Shown: positions 37,986 through 47,769, counted from the stretch's first letter. The stretch is DNA of 64,000 nucleotides from Symbiodinium natans (GCA_905221605.1 CAJNDS010002295.1:161376-225375); one strand, 5' to 3'. Notes: a model not told the origin generated them from the sequence alone. Translations and numbers: made by a program.

Positions 37986-38282
37986 GAGCTTGGGTCCGGA
38001 ATTGGGCTTGAGGGTGTCTTAAACGCAGTATGGGTGAAACAACAGATTGTCCCGCTCCCTGCGTCCCACCCCGGCCAGCGGGGAGACTCGAGGTGTAAGC
38101 CCCCTTGATAGGGGGCTGTGGAGGGTAGACCGCTCTAAACCCGAAAAAGGCGGTAGTTTGGGTGGTTGGGGTGGGATCCGCTGCACCGAGGTGGCCCGAC
38201 CCGCCCCTGGCGCGGGTCGGGACCGCGGCACTTTGGAACACCCTAAACCCTAAACCCTAAACCCTAAACCCTGAACCGAGCC

Positions 38283-38397
38283 CCGAGTCGGCGGGCGCCG
38301 AGAATCCCTGCTTGCCGGCTGCATCGGCTGAACGGTTTGTTGACAGTGACACATTGGCTGGTTCGCCGTAGATCGTTGTCACACTGGCAGCACACAC
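38283..38397 (-). CDS. Candidate exon, 38 codons
   Basis: The minus frame reads AASVTTIYGEPANVSLSTNR, then SADAAGKQGFSAPADS. The plus strand is also open (AENPCLPAASAERFVDSDTL). CCCTAAA on the left. Ser/Ala/Thr-rich. Confidence 0.42.
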
Positions 38398-38399
38398 AT

Positions 38400-38560
38400 A
38401 GGGGGCATCCCGTGGCTTCCCTTTCTACCTCTAGGGGCCTTAATAGCCTTAATAGTTAGAGTAGGGTTTTAGGGGGTAATCATGGTATGAGAAGCAAGGG
38501 ACCAGGAGGGAATACTTTTAGTAAATGTTCCGACCTCTACATTAGGTCCCCCCCCCTTGC
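38400..38560. other. Possible decayed Family G element
   Basis: CTTCCCTTTCTACCTCTAGG at the left and GGTAATCATGGTATGAGAAG plus CAAGGGACC at the right resemble Family G ends. The arms pair poorly. Confidence 0.3.
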
Positions 38561-38759
38561 TCAGTTTTGGGATTCAAGGGTTTAGGGCTTGGGGTTTAGG
38601 CTTCGGGACTTAGGGTTTAGGGCTCACAGTAGGGTTTAGGGAGTAGGGCTTAAAGAAACCCTAAAACCCTAGACCCTAAACCCTAAAGCCTAAACCTCAA
38701 GCCCTAATCCCCAAACCCCAAGCCCCAATCACTCTGCCACCCGATCCCTCTCCGCCCCG

Positions 38760-38802
38760 GTAGTCACACCAGTTCAGCCAAGGACTCCCGATTCACTGCC
38801 GG
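38760..38802 (-). CDS. Micro-exon candidate
   Basis: The minus frame reads PAVNRESLAEL followed by GTGTGAC, a possible donor. Very short. Confidence 0.22.
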
Positions 38803-39109
38803 TTTAGGGCTTAGGGTTTAGGATTTACGGTTTAGGATTTAGGGTTTGAGGTTCAGGGTTTAGGATTTAGGGTTTAGGGTTTAAGGTTTACAGCTTTAAG
38901 GGCTCAGGGTGAGAAAATTGAGTGGGGGGGGGGGCCCCCAAAATGACGGGTAAAGTCTGCGATAGTGTAGGTCCTACACCCTAAACCCTGAACCCTAAGG
39001 AAAAGCCCTAGGATGCCGCAAGCTGCCATCCAAAACGGCAAAACTCTCGCGGGATCTAGTACGCTGCCTGGGACCCCCCGGGGCCTCAACAGTCTTTTAT
39101 GTCGAGCTT

Positions 39110-39185
39110 CAGGGTCTAGGGTTTAGGGTTTAGGCTTTAGGGTTTAGGGTTTAGGGTTTAGGGTTTAGGGTTTAGGGTTTAGGGA
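39110..39185 (+). repeat. TTTAGGG array
   Basis: Ten canonical units. Confidence 0.98.
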
Positions 39186-39299
39186 GGACTGGCTTCGAGT
39201 TTTTACTTTAGGGTTACTTTAACATTAGAGGGCGAGTTCTAGGGCTTCGTTGCTAGGATTTCGATTTCTAGCTCTTAGGTTTAGGATTTAGGGTTTCAA

Positions 39300-39369
39300 A
39301 TTTCTGGCGGACTCAATTCATCTGCAGCCTCATGGGCGCTACCTACCAATGAAGAGATCAAACCGGTAG
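39300..39369 (-). CDS. Candidate small exon
   Basis: The minus frame reads STGLISSLVGSAHEAADELS. TTTAGGG-type sequence left, CCCTAAA stub right. Confidence 0.33.
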
Positions 39370-39524
39370 ATACAAACCCTAAACCCAAGCCCTAGGGTAG
39401 GGAGACCGGTAGGCGCGCGCCGTCAGCCCTAAACCCGAAACTGCACTCTGTCCTAAGTGTCTCGTCCTAAGCCCCATACTGCCTAAACCCCAAACACCAA
39501 GCCCCAAACCCGACAGGGCTTCGG

Positions 39525-39800
39525 GCTTAGGGCTTAGGGCTTAGGGTTTAGGGCTTAGGGCTTAGGGCTTAGGGCTTAGGGCTTAAGGCTTAGGGCTTAG
39601 GGCTCAGGGCTTAGGGCTTGGGGGCTCAGGGCTCAGGGCTTGGGGCTCAGGGCTCAGGGCTCAGGGCTCAGGGCTCAGGGCTCAGGGCTCAGGGCTCAGG
39701 GCTTAGGGCTTAGGGCTTAGGGCTTAGGGCTTAGGGGCTTAGAGTTAGGGCTTAGGGCTTAGAGCATAAGGCTTAGGGCTTAGGGCTTAAGGCTTAGGGT
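39525..39800 (+). repeat. CTTAGGG / CTCAGGG array
   Basis: About 38 heptamers of the variant CTTAGGG with a central block of about 10 CTCAGGG (39640-39700). No canonical TTTAGGG block. Confidence 0.99.
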
Positions 39801-39814
39801 AACAACAGCGCCCC

Positions 39815-39925
39815 AGGTGGACACAGGCAGCGTCATCCGAGGATCCTCCAAAAATCGGGGGAGACGATGCCGGCAGCGTTGGCTTCGTTGTGAGGACGCA
39901 CCCCCCGCGATGTGCAGGACGTGAG
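39815..39925 (-). CDS. Candidate exon, phase uncertain
   Basis: All three minus frames are largely open; the most protein-like reads SRGVRPHNEANAAGIVSPDF. Low specificity because of the high GC content. Confidence 0.3.
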
Positions 39926-40099
39926 GCTTATACAACCTTTCCTTAAACACCCCTCAACACTGAAGCCTAAACCCTGAACCCTAAACCCTACCCTTAACCC
40001 GAAACCCTAAAGCCCCCGCCCTTACAACAAAAGAGCCTCCACATAATCGATACACAAGAATCGAGGGGGGGCAGAGTTCCGCAATAGCATCCCAAGGTG

Positions 40100-40350
40100 T
40101 AGTGTTTAGGGTTTAGGGTTCAGGGTTAGGGTTTAGGGTTTAGGGTTTAGGGTGAAGGGTTTAGGGTTTAGCGTTCAGGGTTCAGGGTTCAGGGTTTAGG
40201 GTTTAGGGTTTAGGGTTTAGGGTTTAGGGTTTAGGGTTTAGGGTTTAGGGTCTGGGGTTTAGGGTTTAGGGTTTAGGGTTTAGGGTTTAGGGTTTAGGGT
40301 TTAGGGTTTAGGGTTTAGGGTTTAGGGTTTAGGGTTTAGGGTTTAGGGGA
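40100..40350 (+). repeat. TTTAGGG array, about 34 units
   Basis: Mostly canonical with TTCAGGG near the start. Confidence 0.99.
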
Positions 40351-40481
40351 TTTCTTGATCTCCCCCAAGGCCTTTCCCCCACCTTTTGGGGGTTCTCAAC
40401 CCTATTCAGGATCGACTCATTTCCCAAAGCCCTACACGCTTTTCGTAGGAACCCCAATCTTGAAAACAAAAAGCCACATTC

Positions 40482-40622
40482 AAGGGGTATAAGGAGGGAC
40501 CCCTAGAAGGGACCCTTAATCTTATTCCCCTACGTAACCCCTATATTTACCTGAAACAGTCCCTGAAGACCTAAGCAGCCCCTGAATAGCCCCTTAAAAA
40601 CAGCCCCTAAGGTCGCTTAGAA
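40482..40622 (+). mobile_element. Family B element, copy 6
   Basis: AAGGGGTATAAGGAGGGACC followed by CTAGAAGGGACCCTTAATCT, identical in order to 10832 and 14434. The right end CAGCCCCTAAGGTCGCTTAG is diverged. Confidence 0.7.
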
Positions 40623-40625
40623 CGT

Positions 40626-40722
40626 TGATCACATGTGAGGGCTACTGGCGATTCCCTCAACTTGATCGCACCGCGGTGGTCTCCATCACCAACAGCTGCT
40701 GTGGCATCACACCTTGACCCGT
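40626..40722 (-). CDS. Candidate exon
   Basis: The minus frame is open for 32 codons: GSRCDATAAVGDGDHRGAIK then LRESPVALTCDQ. It abuts Family B without a telomeric spacer. Confidence 0.4.
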
Positions 40723-40816
40723 TAATCTACGAGATCCGAGGGAAGCCAAAAACCACCCAGAACCCTGAATCCTCAATATCCTGAACCCTAAACCCTGAAC
40801 CCTGAACCCTAAGCCC

Positions 40817-40905
40817 TAATGCGCCCCTCGAGCCCCCAGCATTCCATGCCTCTTCGCACGTCATACGTCTTTTGCAGACGTGCGCCGCAGCGTGAACCCC
40901 CAAGC
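40817..40905 (-). CDS. Candidate small exon
   Basis: The minus frame reads AAAHVCKRRMTCEEAWNAGG. CCCTAAG/CCCTGAA on the left. Confidence 0.42.
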
Positions 40906-41034
40906 AAAAACAAAGAGGGTGTAGGATGAGGGGCTAGGGGTTGGGGTTTTCAAGGTTTATGATTTACAGGGTCCTAGAATAACCTGAACAGCAGCTCCCT
41001 GAACAGAACGTCGTCGTAAGCCCCACAAGCCCCT

Positions 41035-41103
41035 AGGCACCCTAACTCCCGCGCCCTGCCGGGTCTGCGCGTACACGCGCTGCTCCAGCTTGTCAGGCCT
41101 CAT
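41035..41103 (-). CDS. Candidate small exon
   Basis: The minus frame reads MRPDKLEQRVYAQTRQGAGV. Charged and Gln-rich, unlike repeat peptide. Confidence 0.42.
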
Positions 41104-41219
41104 GCTTCAAGCTTATGAAGGACGGTTTAGGGTTTTGGGTTTAGGGTTCAGGGTGCCTTCTATCGAGTTAAGGTGTAATTAGGGTTTACGGCTTACGGCG
41201 TTGACGGTTTACGGTTAAG

Positions 41220-41412
41220 GGTTCAGTGCTGCCGGAAAATTTAGCGCTACCTGGACTTGGCATTATACTGGGCATTCAGGTACCAAATTGGGGTTGGTAC
41301 CGCCGATCTTATACCGAAGTGGCACTAGGGTTGGTACTAAAATTGTTGTAAGAGTTGACCGTATACCAAATCGGTATTAAGTCACATTCCGAATTGGGCA
41401 ATAGCTGTTTGG
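41220..41412. other. Unique AT-leaning strip with repeated GGTACCAAATTGG-type motif
   Basis: GTACCAAATTGGGGTTGGTA, ATACCGAAGTGGCACTAGGG, TTGGTACTAAAATTG and TATACCAAATCGGTATTAAG are related short motifs alternating in orientation over about 130 bp. Possibly a decayed palindromic element; no second copy is seen in this window. Confidence 0.4.
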
Positions 41413-41491
41413 GATGTTGGGTTTCGGGGCGAAACTTACACAGCCTAAGCCCTAAACCCTAATTAAACCCTAAACCCTAAACCCTAAACCC

Positions 41492-41520
41492 CGAACGTGT
41501 GCCAGAGCTCCGCTGCGTTG
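41492..41520 (-). CDS. Micro-exon candidate
   Basis: The minus frame reads YNAAELWHT between CCCTAAA-type and TTTAGG-type flanks. Nine codons only. Confidence 0.2.
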
Positions 41521-41585
41521 TAGAGTTTAGGTTTTGTTGAAGGCTTCAAGGGCTTCAAGGGCTTGAGAGGATTTAGGGTTTAGGG

Positions 41586-41740
41586 TTTAGGGCTTCAAGG
41601 GCTTCAAGGGCTTCAAGGGCTTCAAGGGCTTCAAGGGCTTCAAGGGCTTCAAGGGCTTCAAGGGCTTCAAGGGCTTCAAGGGCTTCAAGGGCTTCAAGGG
41701 CTTCAAGGGCTTCAAGGGCTTCAAGGGCTTCAAGGGCTGT
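41586..41740 (+). repeat. GGGCTTCAA 9-mer array
   Basis: About 16 perfect 9-bp units GGGCTTCAA, seeded beside TTTAGGG units. The shared GGGcTT core suggests it arose by expansion of a telomere-variant unit. Confidence 0.99.
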
Positions 41741-41784
41741 GTCACGGCTTGGGCTCGTGGTTCTTGGAGGCCTTGGGCGCTTTA

Positions 41785-41956
41785 GGGTTCAGGGTTCAGG
41801 GTTCAGGGTTCAGGTTTAGGGTTTAGGGTTTAGGGTTTGGGGTTTAGGGTTTAGGGTTTAGGGTTTAGGGTTTAGGGTTTAGGGTTTAGGGTTTAGGGTT
41901 TAGGGTTTAGGGTTTAGGGTTTAGGGTTTAGGGTTTAGGGTTTAGGGTTTAGGGTA
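41785..41956 (+). repeat. TTTAGGG array, about 23 units
   Basis: Canonical after a few TTCAGGG units. Confidence 0.99.
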
Positions 41957-42027
41957 AGTTCAGAGACCCATTCAACGATTTAGGGGACGCTCCAAAGGCC
42001 TGCTCGTCATCATCGTCGTCTCCCTCC
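41957..42027 (-). CDS. Candidate exon, acidic
   Basis: After TTTTTTGACGCAAG the minus frame reads GDDDDDEQAFGASPKS and continues NGSLNLP to the telomeric edge. The Asp run parallels GEDGDEEEY in the exon at 43541-43617, upstream in minus order, and fits an acidic C-terminal part of the same protein. Confidence 0.5.
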
Positions 42028-42124
42028 TTGCGTCAAAAAAGGCCTCCCTGAAAACCCTGAAACTCCCCTAAACCCTAAGCTCCAAAGGCCAAAAACCCTA
42101 GACCCTCAAACCCTAGACCCGAAA

Positions 42125-42212
42125 AGCCTAGACCCTAAAAGCCTAAACCCTAAACCCTAAACCCTAAACCCTAAACCCTAAACCCTAAACCCTAAACCCT
42201 AAACCCTAAACC
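42125..42212 (-). repeat. CCCTAAA array
   Basis: About 10 canonical units. Confidence 0.98.
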
Positions 42213-42217
42213 GCCGA

Positions 42218-42290
42218 GAAGCCCTGAACCCTGAGCCCTGCCCACACTCGGGGCTTGAGAGCAGCTTCGTGGGTCCGACCCTGCACAGTT
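42218..42290 (-). CDS. Candidate small exon
   Basis: The minus frame reads VQGRTHEAALKPRVWAGLR between CCCTAAA (left) and TTTAGGG (right). Confidence 0.4.
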
Positions 42291-42294
42291 AAGG

Positions 42295-42440
42295 GCTTAG
42301 GGTTTTAAATTCGGGTTTAGGGATTTAGGGGTTTAGGGTTTAGGGTTTAGGGTTTAGGGTTTAGGGTTTAGGGTTTAGGGATTTAGGGGTTTAGGGGTTT
42401 AGAGGTTTAGAATTTAGAAGTTTAGGATTTAGGGGGTTGA
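42295..42440 (+). repeat. TTTAGGG and TTTAGGGG array
   Basis: Canonical units followed by GGGATTTA/GGGGTTTA/GAGGTTTA variants. Confidence 0.96.
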
Positions 42441-42449
42441 TTTTCTACA

Positions 42450-42935
42450 GGGCTTTGGGGTTTTGGTGTGTTAAGGCCTTTTGGAACAGAATGTGGGTCC
42501 GTTTACCTACGCTTTCTACCTACGCTTTCCTGGGCGTTTATCCTTGAAGCGCGGTGTATTACCTACAGTATTGTAGGTGACTACAGCCACAGGTGGGCCC
42601 CAAAAGCAAACCCTAAATCCTGGAATCTTCAGGCTTTATCACTGTACTATAGGGACCCGCAACCCTTCAACCCAGAAACAACAGCTCAGGACCTCTGACC
42701 GAGCACCCTGCAGCCCTAAACCCCAACCCCAAAACTCTGAAACCACGAAGAAAAAACCGCATGTATCTGAGACGTGCCTTTGGGTTTAGGGCTTTGGGAT
42801 TTCCGGGTTGCCCGTAGGCTTTAGGGCTATTGGGGCTTAGTGAGTTTTTAGGGTGCTTACCGCTAACACCTAAACCCCACAAACCCTAAACCCCCAAATT
42901 AAATGTGGGAAGCACCTTGCGGGCACATAGATTCC
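42450..42935. other. Unique segment with weak open frames
   Basis: A plus frame (42468-42698) reads SVYLRFLPTLSWAFILEARC then ITYSIVGDYSHRWAPKANPK; the remainder is CCCTAAA-like. Not assignable. Confidence 0.3.
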
Positions 42936-42939
42936 TTGC

Positions 42940-43068
42940 AGTAGGGTTTAGGGTTTAGGGCTTAGGGCTTAGGGCTTAGGCCTTAGGCCTTAGGCCTTAG
43001 GCCTTAGGCCTTAGGGCTTAGGGCTTAGGGCTTAGGGCTTAGGGCTTAGGGCTTAGGGCTTAGGGCTT
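42940..43068 (+). repeat. CTTAGGG and CCTTAGG arrays
   Basis: CTTAGGG units interrupted by a block of about six TTAGGCC units (42976-43014). TTAGGCCTTAGGCC is partly self-complementary (AGGCCT). Confidence 0.98.
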
Positions 43069-43070
43069 AA

Positions 43071-43158
43071 ATGCGGAGGGTCCCAAACCTGCGGACACCA
43101 TGCCGGGGTGGCGCTCTGCCACTGCACGAAAGCATGCCATTCAGCAAGCTTGCGGTTT
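43071..43158 (-). CDS. Candidate exon, Trp-rich
   Basis: The minus frame reads KLAEWHAFVQWQSATPAWCP then QVWDPP: four Trp in 26 residues. The flank orientation is reversed (CTTAGGG left, CCCCTAAA right). Strongly protein-like, family unknown. Confidence 0.5.
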
Positions 43159-43164
43159 GGGCTT

Positions 43165-43540
43165 ACCCTAAACCCCTGAACCCTAAATCCCTAAACCCCT
43201 CAACCCCTAAACCCTAAACCCTAAGCCCTAAAGCCCTAAACCCCTAAACCCCTAAACCCCTAAACCCCTAAACCCCTAAATCCCTAAACCCTAAACCCCT
43301 AAACCCCTAAATCCCTAAACCCCTAAACCCCTAAACCCCCAAACCCCTAAACCCCTAAACCCTCAAACCCCTAAACCCCTAAACCCCTAAACCCCTAAAC
43401 CCCAAACCCCTAAACCCCTAAACCCCTAAACCCCTAAACCGCTAAACCGCTCAACCCCTAAACCCCGAAACCCCTAAACCCCTAAGCCCCTAAACCCCTA
43501 AACCCTGACCCCCTAAACCCTAAACCCCTAAACCCTGAAA
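43165..43540 (-). repeat. CCCCTAAA octamer array
   Basis: About 45 units of the 8-mer CCCCTAAA with scattered CCCTAAA, CCCGAAA and CCGCTAAA variants. Confidence 0.99.
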
Positions 43541-43617
43541 AGCCCTCCCTGGTACTCCTCCTCGTCGCCGTCCTCGCCCAGTTGGCCGGCCATCCTGCGC
43601 ATTTGCCGAAAGGGTCT
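43541..43617 (-). CDS. Candidate exon, acidic
   Basis: After CCCCGAAGCGCTCCAG the minus frame reads FRQMRRMAGQLGEDGDEEEY then QGGLF and meets GGGTTTAGGGG. A basic-to-acidic switch. The acceptor, composition and flank switch (CCCTAAA left, TTTAGGG right) all agree. Confidence 0.58.
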
Positions 43618-43634
43618 CTGGAGCGCTTCGGGGG

Positions 43635-43738
43635 TTGGGGTTTAGGGTTTAGGGTTTGGAGTTTGGAGTTTGGGGTTTGGGGTTTGGGGTTTGGGGTTTG
43701 GGGTTTGGGGTTTAGGGTTTAGGGTTTAGGGCTTAAAG
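43635..43738 (+). repeat. TTTAGGG/TTTGGGG array
   Basis: A block of about seven TTTGGGG inside canonical units. Confidence 0.98.
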
Positions 43739-43847
43739 GGTTTTAGCTTTTCGGGGATCTCGGGATAGTGTTTATGCGTTCCGCGCTTTGTTGTTTAACG
43801 GCTCAGGGGTCTAGGCGTTTCTTGCCCTAAACCCTACACCCTAAGCA

Positions 43848-43972
43848 AGTATGGGCCCATAGTTTGGGTCCCCTGTTACATGACCCTTTTATACACGACA
43901 AAACATACCAAGGGCACATGCTAAAGAAGGGTAAGGGAGCCGCGCTAAGGGCCCATGGTTCCAACCTTACCT
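43848..43972. mobile_element. Family F element, copy 2
   Basis: ATGGGCCCATAGTTTGGGTC at the left and AAGGGCCCATGGTTCCAACC at the right. The ends are related inverted repeats (GGGCCCAT). Interior TACACGACAAAACATACC. Confidence 0.62.
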
Positions 43973-44139
43973 TTTCGGGGGTGTATAGGGTTTAGGGTTT
44001 AGGGTTTAGACGTCGTCAATTAAGAGGGTATGCCACTCCTCCACTGAGGAAAGTGCTCCACTACCTGCGCCACCAGGTTAGACTGCAAGAGCTCATTCAG
44101 CCTCGACGACATATCAGTGCTGCACCCACACACATACTC

Positions 44140-44500
44140 CCTAAACCCTAAGCCCTAAACCCTAAAACCGAAACCAGATACCCTACACCCTAAACCCTGA
44201 ACACATCCTAAACCCTAAACTGTAAACCCTAAACCCTGGTAGCAGAAATGTCCAAGGCAAGCGCCCCCCCCCCCCCCCCCCCCCAAACCCTTTAAGCCCC
44301 ATAAACCCTATGAACCCTACTAATTCTCTTAAACCCGATTGCACCCTTTCAAACCCTATGAAGCCCTGTGAAACCCAATTTGACACTTTTAAACCCGATT
44401 AAACCCTGCTAAACCCCATAAACCTATCTATAAACCTTACAGACCCTGCGAACCTTGTTAAACCTATAAATCCTGAAACCCTCAAACCCTGCTAACATTT
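44140..44500 (-). repeat. Degenerate CCCTAAA / CCCTNNNAAA repeats with C23 run
   Basis: Canonical units to about 44238, a C-run (about 44263-44284), then degenerate 10-11-bp units such as AACCCTATGAA, AACCCGATTAAA and AACCTTGTTAA. Confidence 0.9.
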
Positions 44501-44816
44501 ACGCCGAGCGCAAGATAGAAAGCAGAAGCCAACCCCTTCGTGGTGTAGTGCTTCTGCCTCAACAGGGCTCTGCTGCAGGAACTACAATGAAGCTAGCATC
44601 ACAGTGACCATACTAGGGCCATTTGGAACTACCTAAATCCTCAACCCTCAACCCTAAACCCTTAGTCTGGAACTGACTTTCGGCTTTTCAACAAGAACCC
44701 TGTAACATCCCCTGGTCGCTTCTCCTCCAAAAACCTTCAAGGGAGTGAAACCCCCCTAGACCCAAAATCCCAAACCCTAAATCCTAAACCCTGAACCCTG
44801 AGCCGCCTGAGCCCTA

Positions 44817-44885
44817 AACCCTAAACCCTAAACCCTAAACCCTAAACCCTAAACCCTAAACCCTAAACCCTAAACCCTAAACCCA
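44817..44885 (-). repeat. CCCTAAA array, 10 units
   Basis: Canonical. Confidence 0.99.
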
Positions 44886-44895
44886 AAACCCCTTG

Positions 44896-44990
44896 AAAGA
44901 GCGTCCTCGGGTCTCCCTGTGCGCCGGCGTCGTAGTCGCCGCCGCCAAAGGCCGGGAACGTTGGCTGGCCGGAGAACTGGCGTGCGCTCT
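44896..44990 (-). CDS. Candidate exon, Gly/Asp/Phe-rich
   Basis: The minus frame reads QFSGQPTFPAFGGGDYDAGA then QGDPRTLF. CATGTGAAG lies at the upstream edge. FGGG and GGDYD are typical of low-complexity RNA-binding or prion-like regions, consistent with its Met/Gln/Gly-rich neighbours upstream. Confidence 0.55.
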
Positions 44991-45009
44991 CTTCACATGA
45001 CGGGCGTAG

Positions 45010-45120
45010 GATTTAACCCTAAACCCTAAACCCTACACCCCAAACCCTCCACCCTAAACCTTAAACCCTAAACCCTAAACCCTGAACCCTAAACCCGAAA
45101 CCCATCAACCCTGAACCCTA
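45010..45120 (-). repeat. CCCTAAA array
   Basis: Canonical with variants. Confidence 0.97.
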
Positions 45121-45219
45121 AGGTTGGTTTGCGACTTAGGGTGTGCCGTTTTTAAGTTGGGGTTTGGGATTTATGGGCTCAGGATCCCGTAGCTACGAAC
45201 CCGACCCCCCCAGCCAACT

Positions 45220-45320
45220 GAAGGTTTAGGGTTTCGGGTTTCGGATTTCGGGTCTAGGGTTTAGGGTTTCGGGTTTAGGGTTTAGGGTTTAGGGTTTCGG
45301 GTTCAGGTTTAGGCTTCGGG
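45220..45320 (+). repeat. TTTCGGG/TTTAGGG array
   Basis: Variant TTTCGGG interleaved with canonical. Confidence 0.96.
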
Positions 45321-45322
45321 TT

Positions 45323-45385
45323 GAAGAACGCGAACGTAGGCTGGAGGCCGGTACTCTCCTCTGCTTTTGGGGCGCGGCTCGGGGG
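45323..45385 (-). CDS. Candidate small exon, Pro/Arg-rich
   Basis: The minus frame reads EPRPKSRGEYRPPAYVRVL. TTTAGGG flanks both sides. RG and RP motifs fit the low-complexity theme of this gene. Confidence 0.5.
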
Positions 45386-45394
45386 GAGGGTCTA

Positions 45395-45495
45395 GGCTTC
45401 AGGGTTTAGGGTTTGGGGTTTAGGGTTTAGGGTTTAGGGTTTAGGGTTTGGGGTTTAGGGTTTAGGGTTTAGGGTTTAGGGTTTAGGGTTTAGAA
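45395..45495 (+). repeat. TTTAGGG array
   Basis: About 14 units. Confidence 0.98.
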
Positions 45496-45824
45496 ATTGG
45501 GGTTTAGGGTTTGGGAGTTGGGGTTTGGGATTTAGGGCGCTTAAGAAGCCCTAATCACAAGTTGAATCTTTCGGACCGCGTACAGAAAGACCCCATCCAT
45601 AATTGCTCCATCATCAAAGAGCTTTCCTGGATCTCACAATGGTTAACGCCGATTTGCAAGGCACCAGTGCCCTGAACAACTATCCCTACTTTGGAGTAGA
45701 CCCTGGAAAAAAGTATATACTTCTTAGGTATAAGTAGCTATCGAAGGAACCCAGAACCCAAAAGAAGTATCGAAGTATAGTACGCCCAAACTCAGTTGCA
45801 AGCCTTTGGGACCTTGAACCCTAA

Positions 45825-45990
45825 ACCCTATAAACCCTGCAGCCTAAACCCTAAACCCTAAACCCTAAACCCTAAACCCTAAACCCTAAACCCTAAACCC
45901 TACACCTTAAACCTACACCCTAAACCCTACACCCTAAACCCTAAACCCTGAACCCTAAACCCTACACCCTAAACCCTAACCCCTAAGCCC
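45825..45990 (-). repeat. CCCTAAA array
   Basis: Canonical with CCCTACA variants. Confidence 0.98.
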
Positions 45991-46002
45991 TAAATTTGGG
46001 AC

Positions 46003-46092
46003 CCAGCCAGGGTGGCCGCCAACAAAGCCAGGCCCAAGGCACCATCTGCATGGCCGCCGCGTACTGGTTCATGTCGATTCCACCCTGGGCGG
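46003..46092 (-). CDS. Candidate exon, Met/Gln/Ala-rich
   Basis: After CGACAG the minus frame reads AQGGIDMNQYAAAMQMVPWA then WLCWRPPWL. Part of the 46.0-50.2 kb run of Met/Gln-rich islands. CCCTAAA left, TTTAGGG right. Confidence 0.6.
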
Positions 46093-46342
46093 CTGTCGTT
46101 CAGGTTTAGGGTTTAGGGTTTAGGGTTGAGGGTTTAGGGTTTAGGGTTATCCGCTAAGCTGGGCTCTGAAGTCCCTGAAAGGCCCGCCCCCCCCAACCCT
46201 CAACCCTAAACCTCAACCCTCAACTCTTTCGGGTTTAGGGTCTAGGGTCTAGGGTTTAGGGTTTAGGGTTTAGGGTTTAGGGTTTAGGGCTTAGGGTTTA
46301 CCCTCAACCCTAAACTTCCCAAAACCCTCACACTCCAAGCTC

Positions 46343-46402
46343 CCGGCCGCAAAGGGCATCATGCTCATGTTCATGAGGGCTGCCGTGTCCATGCCTTCGT
46401 AC
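46343..46402 (-). CDS. Candidate exon, Met-rich
   Basis: After AACACCCAG the minus frame reads YEGMDTAALMNMSMMPFAAG, a Met-rich segment similar in style to its neighbours. CCCTAAA left, TTTAGGG right. Confidence 0.6.
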
Positions 46403-46496
46403 CTGGGTGTTGTTCAGGGGGTTCAGGGGTTTAGAGTTTAGGGTTTAGGGTTTCGGGTTTCGGGTTTAAGGTTTCGGGTTTAGGGTTTAGGGTTTA

Positions 46497-46605
46497 GGCC
46501 TATAAGGGAACCTAGGCCCCTGAAAAAGGGAACGCGGGCCTAATCTGGGTCCTAGCTTATAGGGGAATCTGAATAATGGCCAACTCCGGGTCCTAGATAC
46601 GGTCT
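46497..46605. mobile_element. Family E element, copy 3 (diverged)
   Basis: CTATAAGGGAACCTAGGCCC, GAAAAAGGGAACGCGGGCC and two copies of TCNGGGTCCTAG. Related to 2626 and 16430. Confidence 0.4.
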
Positions 46606-46865
46606 TCGCCCTTTGCGCCTCCCATTCCGCAGTCCTTTACTCAAGCCTTCCTTTGAGCAATCGGAGAAGATAGGAATTGGGGGAGGGGGTTAGCCCAAGA
46701 TCACGAAAAAAACTCCTTAAAAAAAGCCCAAACCCTGGGCCTTGAGAAGGGGATTTTAGGGTTTAGGGTTTAGGGGTTAGGGTTTAGGGTTCAGGGTTTA
46801 GGAGGGTTTAGGGTTTATGGTTTAGGGTTTAGGGTTTAGGGTGTAGGGGGGCTTCAGTCAGCCGA

Positions 46866-46935
46866 GGGTCCCTGGCGTCATTGGCTGCATGTGCTGCATG
46901 ATCGGAAACCCCTGCATGGGAACTCCTCGCCAGGC
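46866..46935 (-). CDS. Candidate exon, Met/Pro/Gln-rich
   Basis: The minus frame reads RGVPMQGFPIMQHMQPMTPG. TTTAGGG on both sides. The composition matches 46343-46402 and 47701-47765. Confidence 0.6.
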
Positions 46936-46949
46936 TTTGTGGGTTTAGG

Positions 46950-47100
46950 TTTAGGGTTTAGGGGTTTAGGGGTTTAGGGGTTTAGGGGTTTAGGGTTTAG
47001 GGGTTTAGGGGTTTCGGGGTTTCGGGGTTTAGGGGTTTAGGGGTTTAGGGGTTTAGGGGTTTAGGGTTTAGGGCTAGGGTTTAGGGGTTTAGGGTCTTTG
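46950..47100 (+). repeat. TTTAGGGG octamer array
   Basis: About 15 units of the octamer with two TTTCGGGG. Complementary to the CCCCTAAA octamer block at 43165-43540. Confidence 0.98.
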
Positions 47101-47284
47101 AGGGCCTTAAGTTGCTTGGTATCGAAAAATATTAGGGTTTGGGGGTTTGGGGGTTTGAGGGTTTGGGGGTTTGGGGGCTAAGGGGTTTCGGGTGTAGGGC
47201 TAGGGTTTAGGGGTTAGGGTCTAGGATTCAGGGAACCGAACTAGGCAAAAACTGTTCAACCACCAAAGAGAATGCCCTGCAGGT

Positions 47285-47365
47285 TTCGGGTTTAGGGTTT
47301 AGGGTTTAGGGCTTAGGGTTTAGGGTTTAGGGTTTAGGGCTTAGGGCTTAGGGTTTAGGGTTCAT
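47285..47365 (+). repeat. TTTAGGG/CTTAGGG array
   Basis: About 11 units. Confidence 0.98.
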
Positions 47366-47404
47366 GTCGACTGCTCCGAAGCCGACAGCATTAAAACGAA
47401 GGCG

Positions 47405-47675
47405 CCCAAACCCTAAAACCCTAAATCCCTAAAACCCTAAAACCCTGAAACCCCTAAATCCTAGAACCCTAGAACCTTAAAACCCAAAAACCCTAAAACC
47501 CTATAACCCTAGAACCCCTAAATCCTAGAACCCTAAAACCCTAAAACCCTAAAACCCAAAAACCCAAAAACCCAAAAACCCTAAAACCCTAAAACCCTAA
47601 AACCCTAAAACCCTAAAACCCTAAAACCCTAAAACCCTAAAACCCTAGGACCCCTAAAACCCTGAAAGCCCCCCA
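47405..47675 (-). repeat. CCCTAAAA octamer array
   Basis: About 30 units, the last ten perfect CCCTAAAA. Complement of the TTTTAGGG type at 27882-28050. Confidence 0.99.
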
Positions 47676-47700
47676 AAAAAACCTGAAAGCCCCGAATGGG

Positions 47701-47765
47701 GCGTAGAGTGGACATTGAACGTGAGGCCTCCCGGCATCATGCCCATTGGCATGCCTGGGTCAAGG
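47701..47765 (-). CDS. Candidate exon, Met/Gly-rich
   Basis: After CCACAAAG the minus frame reads SLDPGMPMGMMPGGLTFNVH. CCCTAAAA left and TTTAGGG right. Downstream TTTCAG|GTTTTTTTGG is a possible donor. Confidence 0.62.
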
Positions 47766-47769
47766 CTTT

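Noticed and set aside
37000-38241. 413-codon minus-strand open frame
   Set aside because: Much of it is minisatellite read-through (GGGNP/WRGQP). Only the non-repeat part near 37.55-37.98 kb, in another phase, looks protein-like and is listed separately.
41586-41740. CRISPR-like array
   Set aside because: Direct 9-bp tandem repeats without spacers; a eukaryotic simple repeat. The same applies to the octamer arrays and the 15-bp minisatellite.
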